Shown: in pieces, positions 1 to 9,270 of the stretch | Layout: every line of letters begins with the position of its first letter | Position numbering within the stretch: the stretch's first letter is position 1 | Assembly: GCF_036226445.1 (NCBI RefSeq) | Contig: NZ_CP108474.1 | Location: 3,534,001-3,598,000, forward strand | From: Streptomyces sp. NBC_01255 | GTDB lineage: Bacteria; Actinomycetota; Actinomycetes; Streptomycetales; Streptomycetaceae | DNA: 64,000 nt | Direction: 5' to 3' | Notes under the pieces: model-generated | The model's database searches: none | Told to the model about the DNA's origin: nothing | Seen by the model: only the letters and a program-made list of their open reading frames with translations | Position numbers and translations under genes: made by a program

Positions 1-15
1 CACGGGACAGAACAA

Positions 16-58
16 CGATACGGCCGCGGCGCCCTTCCCGGGCACCGCGGCCGTATCG
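16..58 (-). terminator. hairpin downstream of adk
   Basis: A long inverted repeat (arms ATACGGCCGCGG and CCGCGGCCGTAT around a short GC loop) lies just after the adk stop. No clear U-tract follows within the window, so it could be a terminator or an intercistronic hairpin before the next gene of the operon, which is usually map. Confidence 0.5.
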
Positions 59-70
59 AACAAACCGGTG

Positions 71-718
71 TTACTTCTTCAGCGCGGCCATGGCCTTCGC
101 CGTGACCTCGTCCACCTTGCCGAGCGCGGAGATCGTCACGACCAGGTTCTGCGCCCGGTAGTAGTCGATGATCGGCTCGGTCTGCGTGTGGTAGACCTCC
201 AGGCGCCGGCGAACCGTCTCCTCGGAGTCGTCGTCACGCTGGTAGAGCTCGCCGCCGCAGGCGTCGCAGACGCCCTCGGTCTCCGGCGCGTTGTACGTCA
301 CGTGGAAGACGTGCGCACTGTCGTTACGGCAGATGCGGCGACCCGCGATCCGCTTCACGACCTCGTCCTCGGGGACCTCCAGGTCCAGGACCGCGTCCAG
401 CTGCATGTCCTCGGCCTTCAGGACCACGTCCAGGGCCTCGGCCTGCGCCACGTTCCGGGGGAAGCCGTCCAGCAGGAAGCCGTTGACGGCATCCGGCTGC
501 GCCATGCGGTCCTTGGCCATCCCGATGGTCACCTCGTCGGGTACCAGGTCGCCGGCGTCCATGAACGCCTTCGCCTTGAGGCCCAGCTCCGTGCCCTGAG
601 AGATGTTGGCGCGGAACAGGTCACCCGTGGAGATGTGCGGGATGGCCAGGTTCCGGGCAAGGTACGCGGCCTGCGTTCCCTTGCCGGCCCCGGGCGGTCC
701 GACGAGGACGATTCGCAT
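71..718 (-). CDS. adk: adenylate kinase
   Basis: Adenylate kinase (215 aa), which interconverts ATP + AMP and 2 ADP in the cytoplasm. The P-loop [10 protein letters not shown] sits at residues 8-17, and the LID region contains a CDAC pair, suggesting a structural metal site as in zinc-type Adk. The start is the ATG at 718, because the frame extends upstream only as a shadow of secY. It overlaps the secY stop in a TGATG junction, so the two are probably translationally coupled. The secY-adk order is the usual actinobacterial one. Confidence 0.97.
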   Translation of the reverse strand: MRIVLVGPPGAGKGTQAAYLARNLAIPHISTGDLFRANISQGTELGLKAKAFMDAGDLVPDEVTIGMAKDRMAQPDAVNGFLLDGFPRNVAQAEALDVVLKAEDMQLDAVLDLEVPEDEVVKRIAGRRICRNDSAHVFHVTYNAPETEGVCDACGGELYQRDDDSEETVRRRLEVYHTQTEPIIDYYRAQNLVVTISALGKVDEVTAKAMAALKK

Positions 719-2037
719 CAGCGGAGGAACCCTTCGTAATTGCGCTGCTGGAGCTGGCTCTCGATCTGCTTCACGGTCTCCAGCCCCACACCCACGATGA
801 TGAGGATGCTCGTCCCACCGAAGGGGAAGTTGGCATTGGCGCCACCGAAGCCTGCCAACGCCATCGTCGGCACAAGAGCGATCAGACCCAAGTACAGCGA
901 GCCCGGCCAAGTGATCCGGTTGAGCACGTAGCTCAGATACTCAGCAGTAGGTCGACCAGCCCGGATACCCGGGATGAAGCCACCATACTTCTTCATGTTG
1001 TCGGCGACTTCCTCGGGGTTGAACGAGATCGCCACGTAGAAGAAGGCGAAGAACACGATCAGGAGGAAGTACGTGGCGATGTAGTAGGGGTGGTCACCCT
1101 TGACGAAGTGGGCTTCGATCCAGGTCTTCCACCCCGCGGTGGAGTTCGAGAACTGCGCGATCAAGGCCGGGATGTAGAGCAGCGACGACGCGAAGATGAC
1201 AGGAATCACACCTGCCTGGTTCACCTTCAGCGGGATGTAAGTGGACGTACCGCCGTAGGAGCGCCGGCCGATCATGCGCTTCGCGTACTGCACGGGGATC
1301 CGCCGCTGGGCCTGCTCGACGAAGACCACGAGGGCCACCATCGCGAAGCCGACGAGGATCACGGTGCCGAACTCGATCCAGCCGTCGGCCAGGTCACCCT
1401 CGACCTTGATCTTCCACAGCGCGCCCGGGAAGCCGGCGGCGATCGAGATGAACATCAGGATCGACATGCCGTTGCCGATGCCACGGTCGGTGATGATCTC
1501 ACCGAGCCACATGACGACGGCGGTACCCGCGGTCATCGTGAGGACCATCGTGGCGATCGTGAAGATCGACTGGTTGGGCACCACCTGGTCGGCGACGGAA
1601 CAGCCGCTGAAGAGCGCGCCGCTCTTGGCGGTGGCCACGAGGCCGGTGCCCTGAAGGATGGCGAGGGCGATCGTCAGGTACCGGGTGTACTGCGTGATCT
1701 TGGCGGTACCGGACTGCCCCTCCTTCTTGAGGGCCTCCAGGCGCGGGATCACGACGGTCAGCAGCTGCAGGATGATGCTCGCCGTGATGTACGGCATGAT
1801 GCCGAGCGCGAAGATGGTGATCTGCAGCAGCGCGCCGCCACTGAACATGTTGACCAGGCCGAACAGGCTGTTGTTGCCCTCGCTGGCCTGCTTGACACAC
1901 TGCTGGACGGCCTCGTACTTGACGCCGGGGACCGGGATGTGGGCCCCGAGGCGGTACAGCACGATGATGCCGAGCGTGAAGAGCAGCTTCTTGCGCAGGT
2001 CGGGCGTCTTGAACGCCCGGGCGAACGCGGTGAGCAC
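718..2037 (-). CDS. secY: protein translocase subunit SecY
   Basis: Channel subunit of the Sec translocon (439 aa), an integral membrane protein with about ten hydrophobic segments. The family N-terminus ([18 protein letters not shown]) begins right after the start codon. The GTG at 2037 is preferred over the longer ATG frame because AGGAGG lies four bases upstream and family members start here. Unlike the classic spc operon, secY is separated from rplO by three opposite-strand genes and a terminator, so it must have its own promoter (see 2123-2142). Confidence 0.97.
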   Translation of the reverse strand: MLTAFARAFKTPDLRKKLLFTLGIIVLYRLGAHIPVPGVKYEAVQQCVKQASEGNNSLFGLVNMFSGGALLQITIFALGIMPYITASIILQLLTVVIPRLEALKKEGQSGTAKITQYTRYLTIALAILQGTGLVATAKSGALFSGCSVADQVVPNQSIFTIATMVLTMTAGTAVVMWLGEIITDRGIGNGMSILMFISIAAGFPGALWKIKVEGDLADGWIEFGTVILVGFAMVALVVFVEQAQRRIPVQYAKRMIGRRSYGGTSTYIPLKVNQAGVIPVIFASSLLYIPALIAQFSNSTAGWKTWIEAHFVKGDHPYYIATYFLLIVFFAFFYVAISFNPEEVADNMKKYGGFIPGIRAGRPTAEYLSYVLNRITWPGSLYLGLIALVPTMALAGFGGANANFPFGGTSILIIVGVGLETVKQIESQLQQRNYEGFLR

Positions 2038-2122
2038 GGTGCCTCCTGCGACCCCCGCGCTATGCGTCAAGGGTGACGGTCTTGAGGTTCGACGATTGGG
2101 TATCGGTCATCAATTCCGTGCG

Positions 2123-2142
2123 GGCATACCGCACGGAGTCTA
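2123..2142 (-). promoter_or_regulatory. candidate secY promoter -10 and initial transcript
   Basis: On the minus strand a -10-like TAGACT (2142-2137) is followed after two bases by GTGCGGTATGCC. The same 12-mer follows the rplK -10 candidate at 51545-51556. The 12-mer is part of a 7-bp hairpin (2116-2136). No good -35 is visible. A separate secY promoter is required by the gene arrangement. Confidence 0.5.
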
Positions 2143-2195
2143 GACAGTGCACGCCACCTTACCGGCGACCATGCCCGCCTAGGAACGACCAACCG

Positions 2196-2283
2196 GGGAT
2201 GCCCCTTTTGGGAGGCATCCCGGGCGGGAGCGGACCTCCGGGTCCCGGGCATCCGACTTTGGTCGGGCGCCCGTCCCGACCAA
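2196..2283. repeat. two inverted repeats in the secY upstream gap
   Basis: Two hairpin-forming sequences: GGGATGCC/GGCATCCC at 2196-2221 and TTGGTCGGG/CCCGACCAA at 2259-2283. They lie in the 354-bp gap shared by the divergent secY and 2392 genes. Neither has an obvious U-tract. Role unknown; operators or RNA structures are both possible. Confidence 0.55.
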
Positions 2284-2307
2284 GAGCCGTCCTGACACGG
2301 CATCCCG

Positions 2308-2384
2308 CCCCCAGAAGACTGATCGAGCCGTTCCGGACCGGCCGGCCGGCACGGCTCGATACTCGTCGATCCCACTTCTGGGGG
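2308..2384 (+). promoter_or_regulatory. long nested hairpin covering the RBS of the 2392 gene
   Basis: Outer arms CCCCCAGAAG (2308-2317) and CTTCTGGGGG (2375-2384) are perfectly complementary. Inner arms ATCGAGCCG (2322-2330) and CGGCTCGAT (2352-2360) are too. The G-rich 3' arm is the only Shine-Dalgarno-like sequence of the GTG start at 2392, so a folded transcript would hide it. This may be translational control, or at DNA level an operator. Confidence 0.6.
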
Positions 2385-2391
2385 AACACCT

Positions 2392-2853
2392 GTGAAGACC
2401 TCACTCACCGTCGCGACCGCCGTGGGCGCCGCCCTCCTGATGGGTGCCGGCACCGCCGCCGCCCGGCCGGCGGCGCCGAGCCCCGCTCCGGCGGTCGCCA
2501 CGACGGCGGCCGCCGCACCGCAGGCCGCCGCCGCGGGCTGCCATCTCGCGGTGTACACACCGTGGAAGGAGAACGTCTCGCCCACGGGCGTGAGCGACCA
2601 CGCCCGCGGCAAGTACCAGACCGTGAGCAACTGCAGCGGCTGGTACAACACCGCGCTGCTGCAGCACCACCGCTGGGACGGCTGGAACCGCATCGCCGGT
2701 ACGGAGTGGGTGGGCAACCGCGGCATGAGCTATCTGGAGTGGAAGTGCCAGGGCAAGGGCACGTTCACCTACCGCACGAAGGGTTCCGTCCGCGGCGGCA
2801 ACCCGGCCCGGGTCGCCTGGGCCACCAGCGCGGAACGCCGCTTCACCTGCTGA
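2392..2853 (+). CDS. small secreted protein of unknown function
   Basis: Exported protein of 153 aa. A basic start, a hydrophobic core and an Ala-rich stretch ending about residue 24 form a signal peptide. An Ala/Pro linker (to about residue 48) leads to a mature domain rich in Trp and Tyr. Four cysteines (in GCHL, NCSGW, WKCQG and the C-terminal FTC) could form two disulfides. I do not recognise the family. Start is the GTG at 2392 with GGGGG seven bases upstream, inside the hairpin at 2308-2384. The next gene starts almost at once and is probably co-transcribed. Confidence 0.8.
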   Translation: MKTSLTVATAVGAALLMGAGTAAARPAAPSPAPAVATTAAAAPQAAAAGCHLAVYTPWKENVSPTGVSDHARGKYQTVSNCSGWYNTALLQHHRWDGWNRIAGTEWVGNRGMSYLEWKCQGKGTFTYRTKGSVRGGNPARVAWATSAERRFTC

Positions 2854-2854
2854 C

Positions 2855-3508
2855 GTGAAGCCCGTACGGATGGCCCTCGCGGGCTGTGTCGCGGTGGCGG
2901 CCACGATCGTGGCCGCCACCGTCGGCGCCCCCGACGCGGGAGGGAGCTCAGGTGACGACGGCCGGGCCGGGAAGGCCGTCACTCGGATCGAGTTCACGGA
3001 GGCGGCTCCGCTGGACGCCGACCAGTCCGTGACGACGCACCGGAAGGTGGAGATGTACGCCGAGCACCAGGGTGACGCGGTGAGCAGGCTCCACTTCGTG
3101 ATCACTGTCGACGGGCGGCTGGCGGAGGAGCGTGTCTGGCGTGCCGACCGCCCCGAATCCATCAGCTTGCGGACCTGGGAGTCCTGCACGACCGGTGAGG
3201 AAGCCACCCCCGATCCGAAGCCGGACAGCCTGGACGTCATCCTGCGGAATTACTTCGGGCCTCCCGAAGTCCCTCGTGACGCGAAGAAGGCCGCCGGCGG
3301 CGCGAGCCGTTGGGAGACGCCCACCGGCATGATGCTCATGGCGTACACCGACCTCGGCGGCCCGTATCCCCACCGGATCGTCGAGATCAAGGAGCCGGAC
3401 GGCTCGATCGGCTCCACGATCAGCGGTACCCGGATGAGTGAGCATCCCGCCTTCCCCGGCTGGCGGGCGGGCTGGCAGACCTGTCGCCCCGCCACCGGGG
3501 CGTCCTGA
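2855..3508 (+). CDS. exported protein of unknown function
   Basis: A 217-aa protein with an N-terminal hydrophobic segment (residues about 6-23), likely a signal peptide or membrane anchor. The LAGC near residue 11 resembles a lipobox but lies too early in the hydrophobic region to be convincing. The rest is a soluble domain with two cysteines, no recognised motif. GTG at 2855 is one base after the preceding stop; the ATG at 2870 is an alternative start. Likely coupled to the 2392 gene. Confidence 0.7.
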   Translation: MKPVRMALAGCVAVAATIVAATVGAPDAGGSSGDDGRAGKAVTRIEFTEAAPLDADQSVTTHRKVEMYAEHQGDAVSRLHFVITVDGRLAEERVWRADRPESISLRTWESCTTGEEATPDPKPDSLDVILRNYFGPPEVPRDAKKAAGGASRWETPTGMMLMAYTDLGGPYPHRIVEIKEPDGSIGSTISGTRMSEHPAFPGWRAGWQTCRPATGAS

Positions 3509-3629
3509 ACCGGAACATCAGGTACTGCTCAAAGTCGCTGTGCATGTGCAATCGGCGTCGATACAGTCGTGATCACCCAGGGGGGCGGGAGCGGGGGAAC
3601 GCAGCGCCGCCCCCTGCCGCGATCGCGAA

Positions 3630-4274
3630 GTGGGGGAAATGAGCACGCAACGCCATGCACATGCCCATGTCCTTGTCGCCGATGACAGCCCGACCCGCAC
3701 GCTCGGCCTCATCCAGATCGTCCAGCGATTCTCATACGTGAAGGCGATCAGCACCTGTACGTTCGACGGCCTGGCCGAGGCGGTAGCCCGCGCCGCCCCG
3801 GACCTCGTCCTGCTCAGCACCGCCGATTCGCCCGGGGAGGACCTGACCACCGTCCTCCGGCCCCGGGCAGGGGATCACGAGGTCCGTTTCATCTCCGTGG
3901 GACACCCGGCGCGGATCCGCGTCACTCCGTCCAGCGTGTCGGCCGGTCTCCATGGCTTCCTGCCCGACACCGCGACTCCGGAGGATTTCAACCGCGCCCT
4001 GGCCGCCGCCCTCGCGGGGTTCACGTATTTCCCCCGCGACATGACGGAGGAACTGACCGAATACCGCGGCCGGTTCCCGCAGCTGACTCCCCGGGAACAG
4101 CAGGTGCTGGATCTGCTCTCCGACGGGATGAGCAATCACCGCATCGCGAGCTCCCTGGGAATCAAGGAGGCCACGGTGAAGATGTACGTGACCCACGTAC
4201 TGGCCAAGCTCAACGTCGAGAGCCGGCTCCAGGCCTGTCTCAAGGCCCGAGGGCTCACCTCGGCCGCGGCCTGA
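3630..4274 (+). CDS. atypical NarL/LuxR-type response regulator
   Basis: Response-regulator-like protein (214 aa) with an N-terminal receiver fold and a C-terminal LuxR helix-turn-helix (LTPREQQVLDLLSDGMSNHR region, residues about 150-205). The receiver keeps the acidic pair D18-D19, but the phosphorylated Asp expected after the LVLL strand is Ser63. It is therefore probably not controlled by conventional phosphotransfer. No histidine kinase is nearby. ATG at 3639 is an alternative start. It ends at a strong terminator shared with the S10-spc operon. It is a candidate regulator of the two upstream genes. Confidence 0.85.
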   Translation: MGEMSTQRHAHAHVLVADDSPTRTLGLIQIVQRFSYVKAISTCTFDGLAEAVARAAPDLVLLSTADSPGEDLTTVLRPRAGDHEVRFISVGHPARIRVTPSSVSAGLHGFLPDTATPEDFNRALAAALAGFTYFPRDMTEELTEYRGRFPQLTPREQQVLDLLSDGMSNHRIASSLGIKEATVKMYVTHVLAKLNVESRLQACLKARGLTSAAA

Positions 4275-4292
4275 TCTCCTCCGGACGCAGAC

Positions 4293-4332
4293 AAGCCCGG
4301 CCGGCTCCCCCGAAGGGGAACCGGCCGGGCTT
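4293..4332. terminator. bidirectional terminator between rplO and the regulator gene
   Basis: Inverted repeat with arms AAGCCCGGCCGG and CCGGCCGGGCTT around a loop that can extend the stem. It lies between convergent ends of the regulator (4274) and rplO (4354). It probably ends both transcripts and so uncouples secY-adk from the S10-spc operon. Confidence 0.8.
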
Positions 4333-4353
4333 GATCAGTGCTGTCTACCGGAC

Positions 4354-4809
4354 TCAGACGAGCTCGGTGACGGTGCCACCAGCGGCGGCGATCTTCTCCT
4401 TGGCGGAGCCGGAGACGGCGTCAACCGAAACCTGCAGCGCCACGGTGATCTCGCCGGTGCCGAGCACCTTGACGAGGCTGTTCTTGCGAACCGCGCCCTT
4501 GGCGACCAGGTCGGCCACCGTGACCTCTCCACCCTCGGGGTAGAGAGCGCCGAGCTTGTCCAGGTTCACGACCTGGAACTCGGTGCGGAACGGGTTCTTG
4601 AAGCCCTTGAGCTTCGGCAGACGCATGTGGAGGGGCATCTGCCCACCCTCGAAGCGCTGCGGAACCTGGTAACGGGCCTTCGTACCCTTGGTACCACGAC
4701 CGGCCGTCTTACCCTTGGACGCCTCACCACGACCGACACGGGTCTTGGCGGTCTTGGCACCGGGGGCGGGACGGAGGTTGTGGGCCTTCAGCGGGCTGTT
4801 CTCCGCCAT
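4354..4809 (-). CDS. rplO: 50S ribosomal protein L15
   Basis: L15 of the large subunit (151 aa), with the Gly/Lys/Arg-rich N-terminal extension ([18 protein letters not shown]) that threads into 23S rRNA. Start ATG 4809 is chosen over the longer frame because GAGGAGG lies nine bases upstream and family members begin MAEN. Last gene of the S10-spc transcript here, one base after rpmD. Confidence 0.97.
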   Translation of the reverse strand: MAENSPLKAHNLRPAPGAKTAKTRVGRGEASKGKTAGRGTKGTKARYQVPQRFEGGQMPLHMRLPKLKGFKNPFRTEFQVVNLDKLGALYPEGGEVTVADLVAKGAVRKNSLVKVLGTGEITVALQVSVDAVSGSAKEKIAAAGGTVTELV

Positions 4810-4810
4810 G

Positions 4811-4993
4811 TTATTCAACCTCCTCGACCGTCACGAGGTGGCGGACGGTGTGAACCATTCCGCGGAACTCGGGGCGGTCCTCCTTGACAACCACGTCGTT
4901 GACCTTCTTGAGGCCAAGCGAACGCAGGGTGTCGCGGTGGTTCTGCTTGCTGCCGATGTACGACTTCGTCTGCGTGACCTTGAGGCGAGCCAT
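4811..4993 (-). CDS. rpmD: 50S ribosomal protein L30
   Basis: L30 (60 aa), starting [14 protein letters not shown]. The ATG at 4993 overlaps the rpsE stop as TAATG, so translation is coupled. Normal size; sits between rpsE and rplO as in all spc operons. Confidence 0.96.
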   Translation of the reverse strand: MARLKVTQTKSYIGSKQNHRDTLRSLGLKKVNDVVVKEDRPEFRGMVHTVRHLVTVEEVE

Positions 4994-5595
4994 TACGCAC
5001 CCGCCCCGGCACGCGCACGGAGCAGAGCCGCGGGAGCGACGTCCTCGAGGGGCAGACCACGGCGAGCCGCGATCTCCTCGGGACGCTGCAGGCCCTTGAG
5101 GGCCGCCACGGTCGCGTGCACGATGTTGATCGCGTTGTCGGAGCCGAGCGACTTCGACAGGATGTCGTGAACGCCGGCGCACTCCAGAACGGCGCGCACC
5201 GGGCCACCGGCGATAACACCGGTACCGGGGGAAGCAGGCTTCAGCAGGACAACGCCGGCCGCCTTCTCGCCCTGGATCGGGTGCGGGATGGTGCCCTGGA
5301 TGCGCGGAACCTTGAAGAAGTTCTTCTTGGCTTCCTCGACACCCTTGGCGATGGCCGCGGGAACTTCCTTGGCCTTGCCGTAACCGACACCTACCGTGCC
5401 GTCGCCGTCACCGACGACAACCAGGGCGGTGAAGCTGAAGCGACGACCACCCTTGACAACCTTGGCGACGCGGTTGATCGCGACAACGCGCTCAACGTAC
5501 GCGGTCTTCTCGGCGGCAGCGCCACCGTCGCGGCCCTTCCGGTCCCGCCGCTCGCCGCCACCGGCACCGCTTCCGCGGCGCTGGGGTCCAGCCAT
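4993..5595 (-). CDS. rpsE: 30S ribosomal protein S5
   Basis: S5 (200 aa), needed for decoding accuracy in the small subunit. A Gly/Arg-rich N-terminal leader (about 30 aa, typical of actinobacteria) precedes the RNA-binding domain ([20 protein letters not shown]) and the C-terminal domain. It overlaps rpmD by one base. Confidence 0.97.
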   Translation of the reverse strand: MAGPQRRGSGAGGGERRDRKGRDGGAAAEKTAYVERVVAINRVAKVVKGGRRFSFTALVVVGDGDGTVGVGYGKAKEVPAAIAKGVEEAKKNFFKVPRIQGTIPHPIQGEKAAGVVLLKPASPGTGVIAGGPVRAVLECAGVHDILSKSLGSDNAINIVHATVAALKGLQRPEEIAARRGLPLEDVAPAALLRARAGAGA

Positions 5596-5640
5596 TGGAT
5601 TACCTCTCTCTGTTACGTCCGTTAGTCCCGGAACCGGGGC

Positions 5641-6024
5641 TTAGAACTTCAGCCCGGCTTCGCGGGCGGCGTCAGCCAGAGCGGCAATGCGCCCGGCGTA
5701 CCTGTTGCCACCACGGTCGAACACGACTGCCTCGACACCGGCGGCCTTGGCGCGCTCGGCGACCAGGGAACCGACCTGCTTGGCCTGCTCGGACTTGTCA
5801 CCCTCGCCGCCACGGATCGACGCGTCCAGGTTCGACGCAGACGCAAGGGTGTGACCCTTGAGGTCGTCGATGACCTGAGCGGTGATACCGCGGTTGGAAC
5901 GCGTCACGACGAGGCGCGGACGCTCCGCCGTACCCGACACGTTCTTGCGGATGCGGATGTGGCGGCGCTTCTTGGCGGCGCCCTTGTAGGCGTCGCCCTT
6001 GGCGATCTTCACACCGTATGCCAT
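5641..6024 (-). CDS. rplR: 50S ribosomal protein L18
   Basis: L18 (127 aa), the 5S rRNA-binding protein of the central protuberance. The arginine-rich stretch [15 protein letters not shown] and the C-terminal [11 protein letters not shown] motif are typical. Three bases separate it from rplF. Confidence 0.96.
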   Translation of the reverse strand: MAYGVKIAKGDAYKGAAKKRRHIRIRKNVSGTAERPRLVVTRSNRGITAQVIDDLKGHTLASASNLDASIRGGEGDKSEQAKQVGSLVAERAKAAGVEAVVFDRGGNRYAGRIAALADAAREAGLKF

Positions 6025-6027
6025 GGC

Positions 6028-6567
6028 TTACTTACCAGCCTTTCCGACCTTGCGGCGGATGACCTCACCCGCATACTTCACGCCCTTGGCCTTGTAAGGG
6101 TCAGGCTTGCGAAGCTTGCGGATGTTGGCGGCGACTTCGCCGACCTTCTGCTTGTCGATGCCCTCGACCGAGAACTTGGTCGGCGACTCGACCTTGAACG
6201 AGATGCCCTCGGGCGCCTCGACGAGGATCGGGTGGCTGTAGCCGAGCTGGAACTCCAGGTTGGAGCCCTTCGCGGCCACGCGGTAACCGACACCGCTGAT
6301 CTCGAGCGCCTTCACGTAACCCTGGGTCACACCGGTGATCATGTTGGCCACCAGCGTGCGGGACAGGCCGTGAAGGGCCTTGTTCTGACGCTCGTCGTTC
6401 GGACGGTTGACGTTGAGCACGCCATCCTCGCCCTTAACGATCTCGATCGGAGCGGCGACGGTGTGGCTCAGGGTGCCCTTGGAACCCTTCACCGTGACCG
6501 TGCGGCCATCGATGGTGACGTCCACGCCGGCGGGAACCTGGATAGGCAGCTTGCCAATACGCGACAT
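6028..6567 (-). CDS. rplF: 50S ribosomal protein L6
   Basis: L6 (179 aa), a two-domain protein near the factor-binding site of the large subunit. It begins [15 protein letters not shown] and ends with the conserved [20 protein letters not shown] segment. Twenty-one bases downstream of rpsH. Confidence 0.97.
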   Translation of the reverse strand: MSRIGKLPIQVPAGVDVTIDGRTVTVKGSKGTLSHTVAAPIEIVKGEDGVLNVNRPNDERQNKALHGLSRTLVANMITGVTQGYVKALEISGVGYRVAAKGSNLEFQLGYSHPILVEAPEGISFKVESPTKFSVEGIDKQKVGEVAANIRKLRKPDPYKAKGVKYAGEVIRRKVGKAGK

Positions 6568-6588
6568 GAGCTTTCCTTCCTTTCCCGA

Positions 6589-6987
6589 CTACCAGACGTA
6601 GGCGAGGACTTCCCCACCTACGCCCTTCTTGCCTGCCTGCTGGCCGGTCAGGAGGCCGTGGGACGTGGAGATGATCGCCACGCCCAGGCCGCCGAGAACC
6701 TTCGGCAGGTTGGTGGACTTCGCGTAAACCCGGAGACCGGGCTTCGAGATCCGCTTGATGCCCGCGATGGAGCGCTCACGGTTCGGACCGAACTTGAGCT
6801 CGAGGACGAGGTTCTTGCCGACCTCGGCGTCCTCGACCTTCCAGCCCGTGATGAAGCCCTCCTGCTGGAGGATTTCCGCGATGTGAGACTTGATCTTGCT
6901 GTGCGGCATCGTCACGGAGTCGTGGTATGCCGAGTTCGCGTTACGCAGACGAGTCAGCATGTCCGCGATCGGATCAGTCATGGTCAT
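6589..6987 (-). CDS. rpsH: 30S ribosomal protein S8
   Basis: S8 (132 aa), a primary 16S rRNA binder. The start [17 protein letters not shown] at 6987 matches the family; the longer frame is non-coding leader. The C-terminal STSHGLLT motif is intact. In many bacteria S8 represses its own operon, but no S8-binding mimic was identified here. Confidence 0.96.
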   Translation of the reverse strand: MTMTDPIADMLTRLRNANSAYHDSVTMPHSKIKSHIAEILQQEGFITGWKVEDAEVGKNLVLELKFGPNRERSIAGIKRISKPGLRVYAKSTNLPKVLGGLGVAIISTSHGLLTGQQAGKKGVGGEVLAYVW

Positions 6988-7209
6988 GAATTGGCCTTCG
7001 GCCTCTCTCGCCGGGGTTTCCTGTATGCGCCATCCCTCTCCCCACACAGGGGCGGGACGGGTGCGGCGCGGGGACCTACGGCGTAGTAAGTCGTACGGGC
7101 GACGGACGCCCAACCCTCCTAGCCTAAGCCATGGAGGGATGGGCGACCGCCAACCCAGTGCTTACCGAGAGTCTCCGGTCATTCCCAACACCCAAAGGGT
7201 GGAAGGGAA
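6988..7209. other. 222-bp gap between rpsN and rpsH
   Basis: This is the largest non-coding gap inside the S10-spc operon. It contains GCTTAGGCT and a small palindrome (CTACGGCGTAG near 7077). An internal promoter or leader structure is possible, but nothing can be assigned with confidence. Confidence 0.4.
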
Positions 7210-7395
7210 TTACCAGGAGCTCTTGGTCACGCCCGGCAGCTCGCCACGGTGAGCCATCTCACGAAGGCACACGCGGCACAGGCCGAACTTGCGGTACACG
7301 GAGTGGGGACGACCACAACGCTGGCAGCGCGTGTAGCCACGCACGCCGAACTTGGGCTTGCGGGCAGCCTTCGCGATGAGAGCCTTCTTCGCCAT
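7210..7395 (-). CDS. rpsN: 30S ribosomal protein S14 type Z (zinc form)
   Basis: S14 of the short zinc-binding type (61 aa). Two CxxC pairs (CQRC and CRVC) form the zinc ribbon. This is the C+ paralogue normally used when zinc is sufficient; Streptomyces often carry a zinc-free copy elsewhere. Five bases after rplE. Confidence 0.96.
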   Translation of the reverse strand: MAKKALIAKAARKPKFGVRGYTRCQRCGRPHSVYRKFGLCRVCLREMAHRGELPGVTKSSW

Positions 7396-7400
7396 CTCGC

Positions 7401-7955
7401 TTACGCCTCCTTGAAGGGGAAGCCGAGGTGACGGAGAAGGGCGCGGCCCTCAGCGTCGTTGGTCGCCGTGGTCACCACGGTGATGTCCATACCCCGGACA
7501 CGGTCGATCTTGTCCTGGTCGATCTCGTGGAACATGACCTGCTCCGTGAGACCGAAGGTGTAGTTGCCACGCCCGTCGAACTGCTTGGGGGACAGACCAC
7601 GGAAGTCGCGGATGCGCGGAAGCGCGAGCGACAGGGTGCGGTCCAGGAACTCCCACATGCGGTCGCCACGGAGGGTGACGTGCGCACCGATCGGCTGACC
7701 CTCACGCAGCTTGAACTGCGCGATGGACTTGCGAGCCTTGGTCACGGCCGGCTTCTGACCGGTGATCGTGGTCAGGTCGCGGATCGCACCGTCGATCAGC
7801 TTGGAGTCACGGGCGGCGTCGCCGACACCCATGTTCACCACGATCTTCACGAGGCCGGGAACCTGCATGACGTTCTCGTACGAGAACTCCTCACGCAGCT
7901 TGCCCGCGATCTCCTCGCGGTACTTCGTCTTGAGACGCGGAGTGGTGGTAGCCAT
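7401..7955 (-). CDS. rplE: 50S ribosomal protein L5
   Basis: L5 (184 aa), which binds 5S rRNA and contacts P-site t[19 protein letters not shown] starts at 7955, overlapping the rplX stop as TGATG. The [19 protein letters not shown] region is characteristic. Confidence 0.97.
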   Translation of the reverse strand: MATTTPRLKTKYREEIAGKLREEFSYENVMQVPGLVKIVVNMGVGDAARDSKLIDGAIRDLTTITGQKPAVTKARKSIAQFKLREGQPIGAHVTLRGDRMWEFLDRTLSLALPRIRDFRGLSPKQFDGRGNYTFGLTEQVMFHEIDQDKIDRVRGMDITVVTTATNDAEGRALLRHLGFPFKEA

Positions 7956-8266
7956 CAGATGTCCTCACCCGTCCGCTTGGCAACGCGGATCTTGTTGCCC
8001 TCGTCGTCGAAGCGGTAACCGACACGCGTGACGACCTTCTTGCCGTCCTTCTCCACGACCAGCTGGACGTTGGAGACGTGGACCGGAGCCTCGGTCGTGA
8101 CGATGCCACCGGCCTGCGACGGGCCGGCCTTGGTGTGCTTCTTGACCCGGTTGACACCCTCGACGAGGACGCGGTTCTCGCGGGGGAAGGCCGTGATGAC
8201 CTTGCCCTGCTTGCCCTTGTCCTTACCGGTGATGACCTGGACCAGGTCGCCCTTCTTGATCTTCAT
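7955..8266 (-). CDS. rplX: 50S ribosomal protein L24
   Basis: L24 (103 aa), an assembly initiator of the large subunit. The KOW motif at the N-terminus ([20 protein letters not shown]) is clear. Overlaps rplE by one base and follows rplN by two bases. Confidence 0.97.
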   Translation of the reverse strand: MKIKKGDLVQVITGKDKGKQGKVITAFPRENRVLVEGVNRVKKHTKAGPSQAGGIVTTEAPVHVSNVQLVVEKDGKKVVTRVGYRFDDEGNKIRVAKRTGEDI

Positions 8267-8268
8267 GC

Positions 8269-8637
8269 TTACAGCACCTCCGGCGCGAGCGAGATGATCT
8301 TCATGAACTTCTTCTCGCGCAGCTCACGGCCGACCGGGCCGAAGATACGGGTGCCACGAGGGTCGCCGTCGTTCTTGAGAATGACAGCGGCGTTCTCGTC
8401 GAAGCGGATGTACGAGCCGTCCTGGCGGCGGCGCTCCTTGACGGTGCGAACGATGACCGCCTTGACGACGTCACCCTTCTTCACGTTGCCACCGGGGATC
8501 GCGTCCTTGACGGTGGCGACGATGACGTCACCGATGCCCGCGTAGCGGCGACCCGAGCCACCGAGAACACGGATGCAAAGGATCTCCTTGGCACCAGTGT
8601 TGTCGGCGACACGCAGTCGCGACTCCTGCTGGATCAC
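8269..8637 (-). CDS. rplN: 50S ribosomal protein L14
   Basis: L14 (122 aa), a subunit-interface protein. [18 protein letters not shown] and the [13 protein letters not shown] segment identify it. A 127-bp gap with two hairpins separates it from rpsQ upstream. Confidence 0.97.
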   Translation of the reverse strand: MIQQESRLRVADNTGAKEILCIRVLGGSGRRYAGIGDVIVATVKDAIPGGNVKKGDVVKAVIVRTVKERRRQDGSYIRFDENAAVILKNDGDPRGTRIFGPVGRELREKKFMKIISLAPEVL

Positions 8638-8666
8638 GTCTATCTCCTGATTGTCTGCCGGTTCCC

Positions 8667-8692
8667 GGCCGGGGCACCGAAGTGCCCCGGCC
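8667..8692 (-). repeat. strong TTCG-loop hairpin between rpsQ and rplN
   Basis: An 11-bp perfect stem (GGCCGGGGCAC/GTGCCCCGGCC) closed on the transcribed strand by a TTCG loop. It is not followed by a U-tract, so attenuation by simple termination is unlikely. A processing, stability or protein-binding element is possible. Confidence 0.7.
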
Positions 8693-8744
8693 GAGCCTGG
8701 CGGAACGAACTTGAAGGGTTACCCCTACAAGCTGTGGTTATTGG

Positions 8745-8762
8745 ATTTCGCTTGCGCGAAAT
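8745..8762 (-). repeat. small hairpin just after rpsQ
   Basis: ATTTCGC/GCGAAAT 7-bp stem beginning three bases after the rpsQ stop codon. It forms the first of two hairpins in the rpsQ-rplN gap. Confidence 0.6.
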
Positions 8763-8764
8763 GC

Positions 8765-9046
8765 CTACTTGGCCTTCTCGAGGATCTCGATGACGCGCCA
8801 GTGCTTCGTCGACGACAGCTTCCGGGTCTCCATCAGGAGGACGCGGTCACCGATGCCGGCAGCGTTCTGCTCGTCGTGAGCCTTGAGCTTGTTCGTACGG
8901 CGGATGACCTTGCCGTACAGCGCGTGCTTGACGCGGTCCTCGACAGCGACGACGACGGTCTTGTCCATCTTGTCGCTGACGACCAGGCCCTCGCGGACCT
9001 TGCGAGCGTTGCGCTCGGTCTTCTCAGTCACGTTGCTCTCGCTCAT
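8765..9046 (-). CDS. rpsQ: 30S ribosomal protein S17
   Basis: S17 (93 aa), an OB-fold 16S rRNA-binding protein. The [20 protein letters not shown] core and [17 protein letters not shown] are typical. It overlaps rpmC by one base. Confidence 0.96.
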   Translation of the reverse strand: MSESNVTEKTERNARKVREGLVVSDKMDKTVVVAVEDRVKHALYGKVIRRTNKLKAHDEQNAAGIGDRVLLMETRKLSSTKHWRVIEILEKAK

Positions 9047-9270
9047 CAGGCGTTCTCCACCGTCTCGATGCCCAGCTCGCGCTCACGCATCAGGGTGTAG
9101 ATCCGGGCGATGTCCTTACGGACGGACTTGAGCCGGCCGTGGTTCTCGAGCTGGCCCGTCGCCGCCTGGAAGCGGAGGTTGAACAGCTCTTCCTTGGCTT
9201 CGCGGAGCTTGTTGAGAAGCTCCTCGTTGCCCAGCTCGCGCAGCTCGGACGCCTTGGTACCGGCGGTCAT
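9046..9270 (-). CDS. rpmC: 50S ribosomal protein L29
   Basis: L29 (74 aa), at the polypeptide exit tunnel. [18 protein letters not shown] is the family signature. ATG 9270 is chosen because it overlaps the rplP stop as TGATG; a GTG one codon upstream is an alternative. Confidence 0.96.
   Translation of the reverse strand: MTAGTKASELRELGNEELLNKLREAKEELFNLRFQAATGQLENHGRLKSVRKDIARIYTLMRERELGIETVENA

Noticed and set aside
2855..2890. Lipobox in the 2855 gene product
   Set aside because: LAGC occurs before the main hydrophobic segment, so cleavage by lipoprotein signal peptidase is unlikely.
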